64,000 bases of DNA from GCA-2737725 sp965229355. Its GTDB lineage: Bacteria; Pseudomonadota; Alphaproteobacteria; Rhodospirillales; Rhodospirillaceae. The stretch spans positions 3,224,001 to 3,288,000 of the forward strand of contig OZ245869.1 of NCBI GenBank assembly GCA_965229355.1, written 5' to 3'. Made by a program: the position numbers and the translations under genes. Shown piece by piece: positions 42,148-49,908 of the stretch (positions within the stretch are counted from its first letter, which is position 1; each line of letters begins with the position of its first letter). Under the pieces are notes generated by a model. That model saw nothing but the letters and a program-made list of their open reading frames with translations, was not told the origin of the DNA and made no database searches.

Positions 42148-43266
42148 ATGCGCAATGCGACGAATGTTTTGAAAACCGGAATTTTGGGTGCTCTTGTTGC
42201 AAGCGTCTGGAGTATGACAGCGCTTGCGCAATCAGCCGCGCCGCAACTGGTGCGCCCGGATGGGACGTACCCAACCGTGCCGTTGGAAAAAGATGTGGTG
42301 GTGGTGAAGGTGGTGCAAAACGCCCCCATCAATCTGCAAAAAGCGCCGTCGATGAAAGAGGGGCTGGCCACCAACGTTGAACGCATGGCGTATTGGATCA
42401 ATAAAGCCTGCAAAGAAGGCAAGAAGCCCGACTTTATTCTGTTCAACGAATTCCCACTGACGGGTTATTCGGCTGGCACGCGTGATGAGAAATTGAAATT
42501 CACTATTCGTGTGCCTGGCCCTGAAACCAAGCGCATCGGTGAGCTGGCCAAAGCGTGCGATACCTACATTATCTTTGGCAGTTATGCGAACGACCCTGAA
42601 TGGCCGGGACACATTCTCAGCCTCAATCCGGTGATCGGCCGCGATGGCAAGCTGAAGAAAGTGTACTGGAAGTCGCGCAACGTCATTCGGTTCACAGGCG
42701 ATGAAATCCCGACGACGACGCTTGAAAATGTGCGCGATAAATTCCGCGCCAAATACGGCATCGAAGAAGAGTTCCCAGTGTTGCAAACAGAGTTTGGCAA
42801 CATTGCCGTCAGTACTGTGCAGGTCGATCCGTTCGTATTCGCAGCGTATGCGATGCGCGGCACGGAGATCATGATGCGCACGGCGACATTGTTCTCGAAG
42901 GTCGATGTGCAAGCCATTGCCTTCTACAACAACATGTACTCGGCCATGTCGAATATCACGTTCCCCCCAGAGTCAGGCGTGCCTGCAAACCTGGGTGGTG
43001 GGTCGTTGATTGTCGATCCGCGCGGCAAAGTGCTGGCGGAAGACCCCAGCAACAACGAAAGCTTCATCGAAGCGGAAATTCCCATTGCGAAGTTCCGCCA
43101 AGGCCGCAGCATTCCGCGCTACCCGTTGGACGTTGTGAAGCCTGTGTTTGATCAGTATCAGCAAGAAGTGCCGCTGAACCATTTGGATGTGCCGGCGAAA
43201 GAGCTGCCGCAAACCAATGAAGATATGAAGAAGCTGCTGGATCGTAACAGCCGCTGGCTCAAGTAA
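42148..43266 (+). CDS. Exported nitrilase-fold protein without the catalytic cysteine (paralogue)
   Basis: 372 residues from ATG at 42148 (GGGGGCA upstream), with a Sec-type leader ('LKTGILGALVASVWSMTALAQ'). The fold has Glu101 ('LFNEFPLTGY') and Lys175 ('VYWKSRN'), but the nucleophile strand reads 'GNIAVSTVQVDPF' (217-229), with Thr/Val where Cys is needed. It shares 'EFPxxG', 'PGPE', 'GPTG/GRDG' and 'ASRTYC/YNN' layouts with the protein at 37.7 kb. The two paralogues bracket a TonB receptor and one VOC gene. It is followed 23 bp later by DUF1838. Confidence 0.82.
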   Translation: MRNATNVLKTGILGALVASVWSMTALAQSAAPQLVRPDGTYPTVPLEKDVVVVKVVQNAPINLQKAPSMKEGLATNVERMAYWINKACKEGKKPDFILFNEFPLTGYSAGTRDEKLKFTIRVPGPETKRIGELAKACDTYIIFGSYANDPEWPGHILSLNPVIGRDGKLKKVYWKSRNVIRFTGDEIPTTTLENVRDKFRAKYGIEEEFPVLQTEFGNIAVSTVQVDPFVFAAYAMRGTEIMMRTATLFSKVDVQAIAFYNNMYSAMSNITFPPESGVPANLGGGSLIVDPRGKVLAEDPSNNESFIEAEIPIAKFRQGRSIPRYPLDVVKPVFDQYQQEVPLNHLDVPAKELPQTNEDMKKLLDRNSRWLK

Positions 43267-43289
43267 GATCATCAACAGGAGGGGCGGCG

Positions 43290-44186
43290 ATGACGGATGC
43301 TGAGGGCCATTCAAGGCGCAATGTTCTCACGTCGCTCGCAGCTGCTTCGGTTGCCAGCGTTGCCGGTGCGGGCAGTGCTGATGCCGGTATAAACTTGTTC
43401 GATCCTATCGAAGGCCATAAAGCGAACGTGAAGCTGCGTGGCTCGCTCGGTAATGAATGGGTGTTCCGTCACTACTGGGGCGACGTGTACGCGGTGTTGC
43501 CGGAACGCTTGCCCATTCCTTTGTTTAAATTCCAGGGTCTGATCAAAGCGAAGTGGACCGATAACGGCGACGGGTCACATACCGAACTTCTGTATGACAC
43601 TTCAGCCTTCCTGGATTGGAAAACGAATGCATACCTCGACGTTTTTGATAATCCGATTACGAACGAGAAGAACAACGTTATTCATGTGTGGGATGGGCCA
43701 ACCCAGACCAAATACACAGCTGCAGGCCCTGTCTACCCTTGGACGACAAAACCGCCAACCGAGCCCGTGGTGCTGCCGTGGCGTGTAGAAGGGGATGAGG
43801 TGTGGCTGACAGAAACAGCTGCATTCGAACGCCCACATCCGCTTGATCCGAAAGAGTGGCCAAAGGCGTCGTCGGGCAAGACAACGTTCTCGAACGTCAG
43901 CGTCACGTTATCGGGTCGCTTGAGCGAGCTTCGTAAAAATAAACGATCAGCACCGCACGATATGCGGTGGACCTCCATGCGCTCATGGTTGCCGTGGCTG
44001 CACCTGGGTCAGATGTCCGGGCAGCTGCTCACGATTGGCACGGGCCACAAGCTCGCTGGCCCCCATGAGATTCCAGCGAAGACGTTGGAGATTTTAGAGC
44101 GGCAACAACCCAACTACCTCACCAGCGATCAGCCGTGGGCACAGGCGATGTCGAGTTGGGAGCGCTATAAAAAGCTGCACAGCTAG
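43290..44186 (+). CDS. Tat-exported DUF1838-family protein
   Basis: 298 residues with GGAGGGG upstream of the start. The N-terminus is a twin-arginine leader ('HSRRNVLTSLAAASVASVAGAG'). The body has the DUF1838 pattern: 'SLGNEWVFRHYWGDVYAVLPE', 'LDWKTNAYLDVFDNPITNEKNNVIHVWDGP', and a C-terminal 'TSMRSWLPWLHLGQMSGQLLTIGTGHKL'. The family has no known activity. It is a neighbour of the nitrilase-like gene and precedes UbiX. Its mature form should be periplasmic; the many Trp residues suggest binding of a hydrophobic or aromatic ligand (inference). Confidence 0.78.
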   Translation: MTDAEGHSRRNVLTSLAAASVASVAGAGSADAGINLFDPIEGHKANVKLRGSLGNEWVFRHYWGDVYAVLPERLPIPLFKFQGLIKAKWTDNGDGSHTELLYDTSAFLDWKTNAYLDVFDNPITNEKNNVIHVWDGPTQTKYTAAGPVYPWTTKPPTEPVVLPWRVEGDEVWLTETAAFERPHPLDPKEWPKASSGKTTFSNVSVTLSGRLSELRKNKRSAPHDMRWTSMRSWLPWLHLGQMSGQLLTIGTGHKLAGPHEIPAKTLEILERQQPNYLTSDQPWAQAMSSWERYKKLHS

Positions 44187-44378
44187 GGGCACTTTTTTGG
44201 ATAAAAGCCTTTATAATTCAATATTTTAACAAGCGCTGCGCCACAGCGATGCTCGGCCCGCATAAATCAGCCACCACATTAACCAGCCAGCAATAACAGT
44301 GCCTTACGTTTCGTGCTTGCTGGTCGAGGTTTGACCGGCCTTTGACGCACAAAAACGAAGGGCGCCGCGAAGGCGCTG

Positions 44379-45038
44379 ATGTGGCTGAGTTTTATGAAAA
44401 AAACCGCCGGACAGAATCGGCTTATTGTCGGCATTAGCGGTGCCTCGGGCATCGTCTATGGCTTACGCGTGCTGAAAACGCTGCGTGATTTAGGTGTGGA
44501 AACGCACCTAGTGATGTCCAAGTCAGCGGAAGTGACGCTGGCTTACGAAACCAACCTCAAGGTCAAAGAACTCAAAGACTTGGCCTCAGTCGTTTACAAC
44601 AACGCTGACATCGGTGCCGCCATTTCCTCCGGTTCGTTCAAGACCGCAGGCATGGTGATTGCTCCGTGCTCGATCCGGTCTGTTTCTGAAATTGCCTCGG
44701 GCGTTACGTCATCGTTGCTGACACGCGCGGCTGATGTGGTGCTGAAAGAGCGCCGCCGCTTGGTGTTGATGGTTCGCGAAACGCCCCTCCATGTCGGGCA
44801 CTTGCGCACATTAACCGCAGTCTCTGAAATGGGGGCCATTGTTGCCCCGCCGGTGCCCGGCTTTTACGCCATGCCCCAATCCTTAGACGACATGATCGAC
44901 CACACCGTTGGTCGTGTTTTGGATCTTTTTGACATCGAGAACGGTTTAGTCCGTCGGTGGGGTGAACCTGCTGCTGACGACACCGGCAACGAAGCCGTCC
45001 GCAACAAACGCAAAACAACCCGCCGCAGGCCCAAATGA
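44379..45038 (+). CDS. ubiX: Flavin prenyltransferase UbiX
   Basis: 219 residues from ATG at 44379 (GAAGG upstream); ATG at 44394 is an alternative. The FMN and prenyl-phosphate sites are intact: 'VGISGASGIVYGLRVL', 'VIAPCSIRSVSEIASG', 'RRRLVLMVRETPLHVGHLR' and 'PPVPGFYAMPQSLDDMIDHTVGRVLD'. It makes prenyl-FMN, the cofactor required by UbiD enzymes such as the one at 27-28.7 kb. The tail is basic ('RNKRKTTRRRPK'). Its TGA overlaps the ATG of the following TIGR02444 gene, so the two are translationally coupled. Confidence 0.93.
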   Translation: MWLSFMKKTAGQNRLIVGISGASGIVYGLRVLKTLRDLGVETHLVMSKSAEVTLAYETNLKVKELKDLASVVYNNADIGAAISSGSFKTAGMVIAPCSIRSVSEIASGVTSSLLTRAADVVLKERRRLVLMVRETPLHVGHLRTLTAVSEMGAIVAPPVPGFYAMPQSLDDMIDHTVGRVLDLFDIENGLVRRWGEPAADDTGNEAVRNKRKTTRRRPK

Positions 45039-45613
45039 ACTTCATCAGTCTGGATACGATGACGAAGCCACTGTTGTCCGATATCGGCAAAGGGAACCCG
45101 TTATGGGACTTTGCGGTGTGGGCATATGCCGAACCGGATGTTGAGAAGGCGTGCTTGGCGCTTCAAAACCGTTTGGGCGCAGACGTCACCATGATCATGT
45201 TCTGCCTGTGGCTGGCTCGCCGGGGCACCCCTGGGCACTATCTGGCGCGCTACATGGGCGCTGCCATAAAACTGTCACGCGATTGGCAGCGCTCGTTCGT
45301 CGAGCCGTTACGCAACTGCCGCTCCAACTTCAAAGATTTCATCACCAACACCGACATGGGTGGGGAAGAGAGCGATACCGCCAATGCCTTGCGCGCCCGC
45401 ATTAAGCAGTGCGAGCTTGATATGGAACAGATGCAAATGCTGGCCATGTACAGCTTGGTCGAGGATGTCGAAACCGACGAAATGCGCTCCGGCGGCCTTC
45501 AAAAGACCGACGCCCAGAACAACTTGAATGTTTATTTCTCGGCGACTGGTGTAAAACTCGATCCGTTGGGGCAGGCCCATGTGGTGCGCTTGCTTCAATC
45601 TGTGTTTGGGTAA
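45035..45613 (+). CDS. TIGR02444-family protein
   Basis: 192 residues starting at the ATG that overlaps the ubiX stop (ATGA). 'PLWDFAVWAYAEPDVEKACLALQNRLGADVTMIMFCLWLARRG' is the hallmark of the TIGR02444 family. The rest is helical with 'WQRSFVEPLRNCRSNFK' and a conserved C-terminal end. The family is uncharacterised. Coupling to ubiX here suggests a part in prenyl-FMN or UbiD-linked metabolism, though this rests on neighbourhood only. No leader or membrane segment. Confidence 0.85.
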   Translation: MNFISLDTMTKPLLSDIGKGNPLWDFAVWAYAEPDVEKACLALQNRLGADVTMIMFCLWLARRGTPGHYLARYMGAAIKLSRDWQRSFVEPLRNCRSNFKDFITNTDMGGEESDTANALRARIKQCELDMEQMQMLAMYSLVEDVETDEMRSGGLQKTDAQNNLNVYFSATGVKLDPLGQAHVVRLLQSVFG

Positions 45614-45635
45614 GCCACTTAACGAAAGCACTTCG

Positions 45636-47189
45636 GTGATCCGCGTTTTATTTGCGCTGAGCATTATTGTCTCGGCGGCTGCTGCACCTGTTGCAGCTCA
45701 AGACTCCCGCTCAGGGATTGGGCCTATTGTCGCCTGCGCGGACCTCGCGCGCATGAACTTCTCAGGCATCCCAGACGCACCAACCTCTATTCTGACGGCG
45801 AACTTGGTGGCCTCCACCCCTGAAGCCCCCAGTCATTGCCGCGTGCGCGGGAACATCGCGCCCAATGTAGGCTTTGAATTGCGCCTGCCTGTTGATAACT
45901 GGAACGGCAAATTGTTCATGCAGGGCTGCCGTGCGTACTGCGGCATCATCATGATCGACGACGCCAATGATGCACTGAAACGCGGCTATGTCACGGTTGC
46001 GACCGACATGGGCCATGCTGGCGCAATTCTGGATGCCGTGTGGGCTTACAACAATCGCAATGCCGAGATTGATTACGGCTACCGCGCCACGCACGTGACG
46101 GCTGTTGCTGCCAAAGCCATCTTACGCGCCTTCCATGGCGTCAATGCCACCCAAAGCTACTTCCGGGGCTGCTCGACAGGGGGCCGTCAGGGCCTAGTGG
46201 AAGCGCAACGCTACCCGATGGACTTTGATGGCATTGTCGCCGGTGCGCCTGTGGCCACCAAAGCCGGGGCCTTGGATTTCTACTGGTCGGCGAAAGCCAA
46301 CCTCACCGAAAGTGGTCGCCCGATATTGTCGACCGAACACGTGTACCTCATCCGCGCCGCCGTCATGAAGAAGTGCGACGCGAAGGACGGCAGTGTCGAC
46401 GGCATCATTGAAGACCCGCGCGAGTGCGATTTTGACCCCGCTGAACTGCAATGCCGTGGCATTACCTCGGGTGATCTTTTACGACGCAACGATTGCTTGA
46501 CGGAAACCCAAGTGGAAGCCGCGCGCAAAATTTACGCAGGTCCAACCACATCTGACGGCGCACACATCACGCCCGGTGGCCATATGCCCGGTGGTGAATT
46601 GAATTGGTTAGGCACAGTTGTATCTGCCGATGGCGGGCCGGGGCAGTACTTAAAGCTGGCGGAGGAGAACTTCCGTTTCCTCGCGTTCTCGGAAGACCCA
46701 GGCCCGGCTTATACGTTGGATAAGTTCAACATCGATACCGACCCTGAGCGCATGAACTTCATGCTGCATTTCACGACCGGCTTTAACCCCGACTTACGTG
46801 GTTTTCGTGATCGCGGTGGTCGCATGATCATCTATCACGGCTGGCAAGATGGCCCAGTGCTGAACACGGTCGATTACTTTGAAACAGCAACCGCAACCAT
46901 GGGCGGCCAAGCCGCCATGTCTGATACCGCACGCCTGTTTATGGTGCCGGGTATGGACCATTGCAGCGGTGGGCCAGGGGTGAACAGCTTTGATTTCATC
47001 ACCGCGATTGAGCAGTGGGTGGAACTGGGCAAAGCCCCCGACAGCCTGATGGGCACGCACAAAGACGCTGTGGGCAACGAGACCTTCTCACGCCCCGTGT
47101 ACCCGTACCCCGAATTTGCGCGCTATGAAGGTGCCAAGGACCGCGTGAACCCCGAAGGGTTCAAGCGCCAGGTTCCGAAGAAAGAGTAG
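45636..47189 (+). CDS. Secreted tannase/feruloyl-esterase family protein
   Basis: 517 residues from GTG at 45636; the frame extends upstream but this start gives a clean signal peptide ('VIRVLFALSIIVSAAAAPVAAQ'). The serine-hydrolase signature is 'YFRGCSTGGRQGLVEAQRYP', with the nucleophilic Ser and the Cys before it. The late 'VPGMDHCSGGPG' gives the catalytic His and the Cys that closes the family's characteristic disulphide over the active site. Calcium-loop Asp residues are present ('DAKDGSVDGIIEDPRECDF'). The family includes tannase, feruloyl esterase and MHETase. It should release phenolic acids from esters outside the cytoplasm, a natural feed for the UbiD/UbiX pathway. Confidence 0.88.
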   Translation: MIRVLFALSIIVSAAAAPVAAQDSRSGIGPIVACADLARMNFSGIPDAPTSILTANLVASTPEAPSHCRVRGNIAPNVGFELRLPVDNWNGKLFMQGCRAYCGIIMIDDANDALKRGYVTVATDMGHAGAILDAVWAYNNRNAEIDYGYRATHVTAVAAKAILRAFHGVNATQSYFRGCSTGGRQGLVEAQRYPMDFDGIVAGAPVATKAGALDFYWSAKANLTESGRPILSTEHVYLIRAAVMKKCDAKDGSVDGIIEDPRECDFDPAELQCRGITSGDLLRRNDCLTETQVEAARKIYAGPTTSDGAHITPGGHMPGGELNWLGTVVSADGGPGQYLKLAEENFRFLAFSEDPGPAYTLDKFNIDTDPERMNFMLHFTTGFNPDLRGFRDRGGRMIIYHGWQDGPVLNTVDYFETATATMGGQAAMSDTARLFMVPGMDHCSGGPGVNSFDFITAIEQWVELGKAPDSLMGTHKDAVGNETFSRPVYPYPEFARYEGAKDRVNPEGFKRQVPKKE

Positions 47190-47208
47190 CCGAAAAAAGA
47201 GTAGGCAT

Positions 47209-47685
47209 TTAGCTCGCGCCGACATGGCGCGCGAGTTTGCCCAGCGTCTGATAGCCGTATTCCACAGCGCCAAAGCCAACACCTGCATCGCGCTGTTCTT
47301 TGGTGGGGTGCAGTTGGCGCATGGTCAGCACGGTTTTGCCATCGGTTTGGGCCTCGAATGTCACCGTGACGTGAAAACGTGCCGGGTCTTCGTCTTTATC
47401 CGAGCCGTGCTCAATCTCAATCACGCGCGGCGCATCAATGCGCACGAACACCATACGGTTGTCCCACCGCGTGCCATCGGGGCCGGTGTAAATGAAGCGC
47501 CAGCGTCCGCCCTCGCGGATGTCGCATTCCAGTGATTCAACTTTGAAGCCCTCGGGCCCAAACCACTGCACGATTTGCTTTGGGTCGGTCCATGCTTGAA
47601 AGACACGCTCGCGCGGTGCGGCGATGACGCGGCAAAGAACGATCTCACGATCAAGCGCCCATGTTTTAAGGGGATCAATGCTCAT
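47209..47685 (-). CDS. AHSA1/SRPBCC-domain protein
   Basis: 158 residues, the START-like fold of AHSA1 type. The motif 'VIAAPRERVFQAWTDPKQIVQWFGPEGF' at the N-terminus and 'GGRWRFIYTGPDGT' in the middle are typical, and the end is 'GFGAVEYGYQTLGKLARHV'. The reading frame begins at an ATG that overlaps the stop of the ArsR gene (ATGA). This ArsR-AHSA1 pair is common in bacteria and is usually auto-regulated. Ligand unknown. Confidence 0.9.
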   Translation of the reverse strand: MSIDPLKTWALDREIVLCRVIAAPRERVFQAWTDPKQIVQWFGPEGFKVESLECDIREGGRWRFIYTGPDGTRWDNRMVFVRIDAPRVIEIEHGSDKDEDPARFHVTVTFEAQTDGKTVLTMRQLHPTKEQRDAGVGFGAVEYGYQTLGKLARHVGAS

Positions 47686-48026
47686 TGGTCGTCACCTTGT
47701 GTTTCAAGTTTCGTCAGGAAGGTTTCCAAACGGTTGAAGCGCGCGTCCCATGCGGCGCGGGTGTGATCGAACCAGCGCGCAGTTTCATTTAAGCGCTCGA
47801 CATTCAGGCGGCAGGGGCGTTTCTGCCCATCGCGTCCGCGCGCGATTAGGCCCGCGGTCTCCAACACCTTCAAATGCTGCGAGACAGCCGCCAAACTCAT
47901 CTCAAAGGGGGCTGCAATTTCTTGCACGGTGAGGTCGCCTCGCGTGGCGAGTTGGCTGAGGATCGCAAGCCGGGTCGGGTCGCCAAGGGCGGCAAAGGTT
48001 TGTGGAAGTGATTGAGAAATATGCAC
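47682..48026 (-). CDS. ArsR/SmtB-family transcriptional regulator
   Basis: 114 residues, winged helix-turn-helix over almost the whole length: 'TFAALGDPTRLAILSQLATRGDLTVQEIAAPFEMSLAAVSQHLKVLETAGLIARGRDGQKRPCRLN'. The metal-binding Cys motif of metal sensors is absent, so it belongs to the ligand-free or AHSA1-linked group. A perfect 30-bp palindrome lies directly upstream, the likely autoregulatory operator. It is translationally coupled to the AHSA1-like gene. Confidence 0.92.
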   Translation of the reverse strand: MHISQSLPQTFAALGDPTRLAILSQLATRGDLTVQEIAAPFEMSLAAVSQHLKVLETAGLIARGRDGQKRPCRLNVERLNETARWFDHTRAAWDARFNRLETFLTKLETQGDDQ

Positions 48027-48038
48027 TTTTTCAACCTG

Positions 48039-48068
48039 TTTGTATTTAAGTAATTACTTAAATACAAA
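48039..48068. promoter_or_regulatory. Perfect 30-bp palindrome, probable ArsR operator
   Basis: The left half is TTTGTATTTAAGTAA and the right half is its exact reverse complement. It ends 12 bp upstream of the ArsR start codon and overlaps the expected promoter. ArsR-family regulators bind AT-rich palindromes of this kind and repress their own operon. Confidence 0.8.
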
Positions 48069-48090
48069 AGTTGGTCGTGCAGGTCAAGCA

Positions 48091-48123
48091 AAAGGGCCGC
48101 ACTCATGTCTGAGGCGGCCCTTT
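48091..48123 (-). terminator. Terminator behind the first SDR gene
   Basis: The stem AAAGGGCCGC/GCGGCCCTTT with a 13-nt loop lies 31 bp downstream of the stop at 48154 on the minus strand and is followed by TTTGC. It separates the SDR gene from the ArsR palindrome. Confidence 0.7.
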
Positions 48124-48153
48124 GTTCTTAAGCTCAGTGTTGGCTTTAGGCGC

Positions 48154-48972
48154 CTACCACGGAATTTTCTCGCCGTTCCATTCAAAGAACTGGCCGGTCT
48201 TCTCGATGGTGAAGGCGTCGATTTGCGCGATCATGCCTGCGGCGCGTTCATCGGGTTTACCCAGCGGAATGCGCCCGCGTACTTCCACCATGAAATCGGT
48301 GTCTGTGGCGCCCGGTGCGACCATGCCGACAATCACGCCTTTGTCTTTGACGGCCAGCGCCAAGTTCACTGTGATCATGTTCAGGGCCGACTTGCTGGCA
48401 CGATAGAAATACAAGCTGGGCGAACGCACAGATGCGACCGAACCTTGGCTGGAAGACACCATCATAATCTTCTTCTGCTTACTGGCGGCGACGTGGTCGA
48501 TGAAGGCTTCCGACATTTTCATCGGGCCTTCGACGTTGGTTTGCATCACGTCGTTGAAGATGGCGTAGTTGATTTTACCGAATACTTGGTTATTGCCGCC
48601 GCCGCCAATGCCAGCGTTGTTCACCAGAATATCAATCGCGGTGCCTTTTAACTTCGCCGCCAGTGCATCAATGCTGGCGTGATCTGTCACGTCTAGCTTT
48701 TCCAGACGCACGTTCTTGTTGGCTTTGGCGAGGGCTTGCAGTTCAGCGGCTTTCTCAGGATTGCGCGCCGTGGCGATGGTGGTATAGCCGCGCGCGGCGT
48801 ATTGCTTGGCGAACTCAAAACCTAAGCCACGTGATGCGCCGGTGACCAGCACGACGGTTGATGCGGCTTTAGCATCGGCGGCATTGGCTTCGGTCCAGAA
48901 GCCCATACCCAAAACAGCAGTGGCGCCAGCGGAAACACCTAATGCATCGCGGCGGTTCAGATCGTTTGTCAT
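48154..48972 (-). CDS. Tat-leader SDR, first of three paralogues
   Basis: 272 residues. A twin-arginine leader ('LNRRDALGVSAGATAVLGMGF') precedes an intact SDR: 'TGASRGLGFEF' for the cofactor, 'NNAGIGGGG', catalytic Ser in 'SSSQGS' and YxxxK as 'YRASK'. The ending 'WNGEKIPW' is the CsgA-like C-terminal box. It should be an oxidoreductase folded with its NAD(P) before export. The downstream paralogues lie 14 and 121 bp away on the same strand. The natural substrate is unknown. Confidence 0.85.
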   Translation of the reverse strand: MTNDLNRRDALGVSAGATAVLGMGFWTEANAADAKAASTVVLVTGASRGLGFEFAKQYAARGYTTIATARNPEKAAELQALAKANKNVRLEKLDVTDHASIDALAAKLKGTAIDILVNNAGIGGGGNNQVFGKINYAIFNDVMQTNVEGPMKMSEAFIDHVAASKQKKIMMVSSSQGSVASVRSPSLYFYRASKSALNMITVNLALAVKDKGVIVGMVAPGATDTDFMVEVRGRIPLGKPDERAAGMIAQIDAFTIEKTGQFFEWNGEKIPW

Positions 48973-48986
48973 GTTGTGGTCCTTTA

Positions 48987-49787
48987 TTACCAGGGCGCGA
49001 TTTCGCCGGTGTGGCGATAGTATTTGCCCGTATCGTCTATCGTCAGTTTCGCAATGATCGGCATCGTCAGCGCAACACTTTGCTCTGGGGTGATCATGAT
49101 GGGCAGGCGCAAGTCGCCCACAAAGTCCGTCTGCACCAAGCCCGGTGATTGCATCGTGACGATGATGCCTTTGTCTTTGAGCGCTTTAGCCATGTTGATC
49201 ATCGACATATTCAGCGCGGCCTTGCTGGCGCGGTAGAAAATGCTGTTCACATCCGGCCGCGGGGCGATGATCGTCAGTGACCCTTCGGTGGAACTGATGC
49301 TGACAATCTTCTTTTGCTTGCTGGCGGCTACATGCGGCGTGAACGCTTCGGCCATTTTGATGGGGCCGAGCACGTTGGTGTGCATCACATCATCAAACAC
49401 GGTGAAGTCGATGGTGCCGACTTTTTGCTTGGCCGCACCGCCCGAAATACCTGCGTTGTTCAGCAACACATCAATCGGTGTATCTTTTAATTTTGCGGCC
49501 AGCGCATCAATGCCCTGAACGCTGGTGACATCCAGCGCTTCCAGGCGAATGTTTTTGTGCTTTTTCGCGAGCGCTTGAAGTTGTTCTGACTTGGCCGGGT
49601 CACGTGCGGTGGCAATGACGGCCCAACCATCTTCGGCGTAGCGTTTGGTGAATTCCAAACCAATCCCACGGCTTGAGCCTGTAATGAGAATGGTGCCGGG
49701 ATTTGTTGCCGCGTTTGCGGCCGTAGCACTCGCGACGGCGAGGGCGCTGGCACCCTGTAAAACAGTACGGCGTGTTGTGTCAGTCAT
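48987..49787 (-). CDS. Tat-leader SDR, second of three paralogues
   Basis: 266 residues from ATG at 49787, which has GGAGG eight bases upstream; a TTG two codons earlier is in frame. Leader 'DTTRRTVLQGASALAVASATAANA'. The SDR core is intact: 'TGSSRGIGLEF', 'NNAGISGG', Ser in 'SSTEGS' and YxxxK as 'YRASK'. It ends in 'TGEIAPW', matching the terminal box of its neighbours. It is transcribed in the direction of the first paralogue with a 14-bp gap, so they form an operon. Confidence 0.85.
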   Translation of the reverse strand: MTDTTRRTVLQGASALAVASATAANAATNPGTILITGSSRGIGLEFTKRYAEDGWAVIATARDPAKSEQLQALAKKHKNIRLEALDVTSVQGIDALAAKLKDTPIDVLLNNAGISGGAAKQKVGTIDFTVFDDVMHTNVLGPIKMAEAFTPHVAASKQKKIVSISSTEGSLTIIAPRPDVNSIFYRASKAALNMSMINMAKALKDKGIIVTMQSPGLVQTDFVGDLRLPIMITPEQSVALTMPIIAKLTIDDTGKYYRHTGEIAPW

Positions 49788-49825
49788 AACCAAGCCCTCC
49801 CCAGAGCAGTCATCAGACCAAAAAG

Positions 49826-49862
49826 AAACGCCCCACAGTTATCACAAACCGATGGGGCGTTT
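49826..49862 (-). terminator. Terminator behind the third SDR gene
   Basis: The stem AAACGCCCCA/TGGGGCGTTT has a 17-nt loop and is followed on the minus strand by CTTTTTGGTC. It lies 46 bp downstream of the stop at 49909 and separates this gene from the second paralogue. Confidence 0.75.
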
Positions 49863-49908
49863 CCTTATGCTTTTATGAGCCTTGATAGGCCATTTTAGAA
49901 TGCCATGC

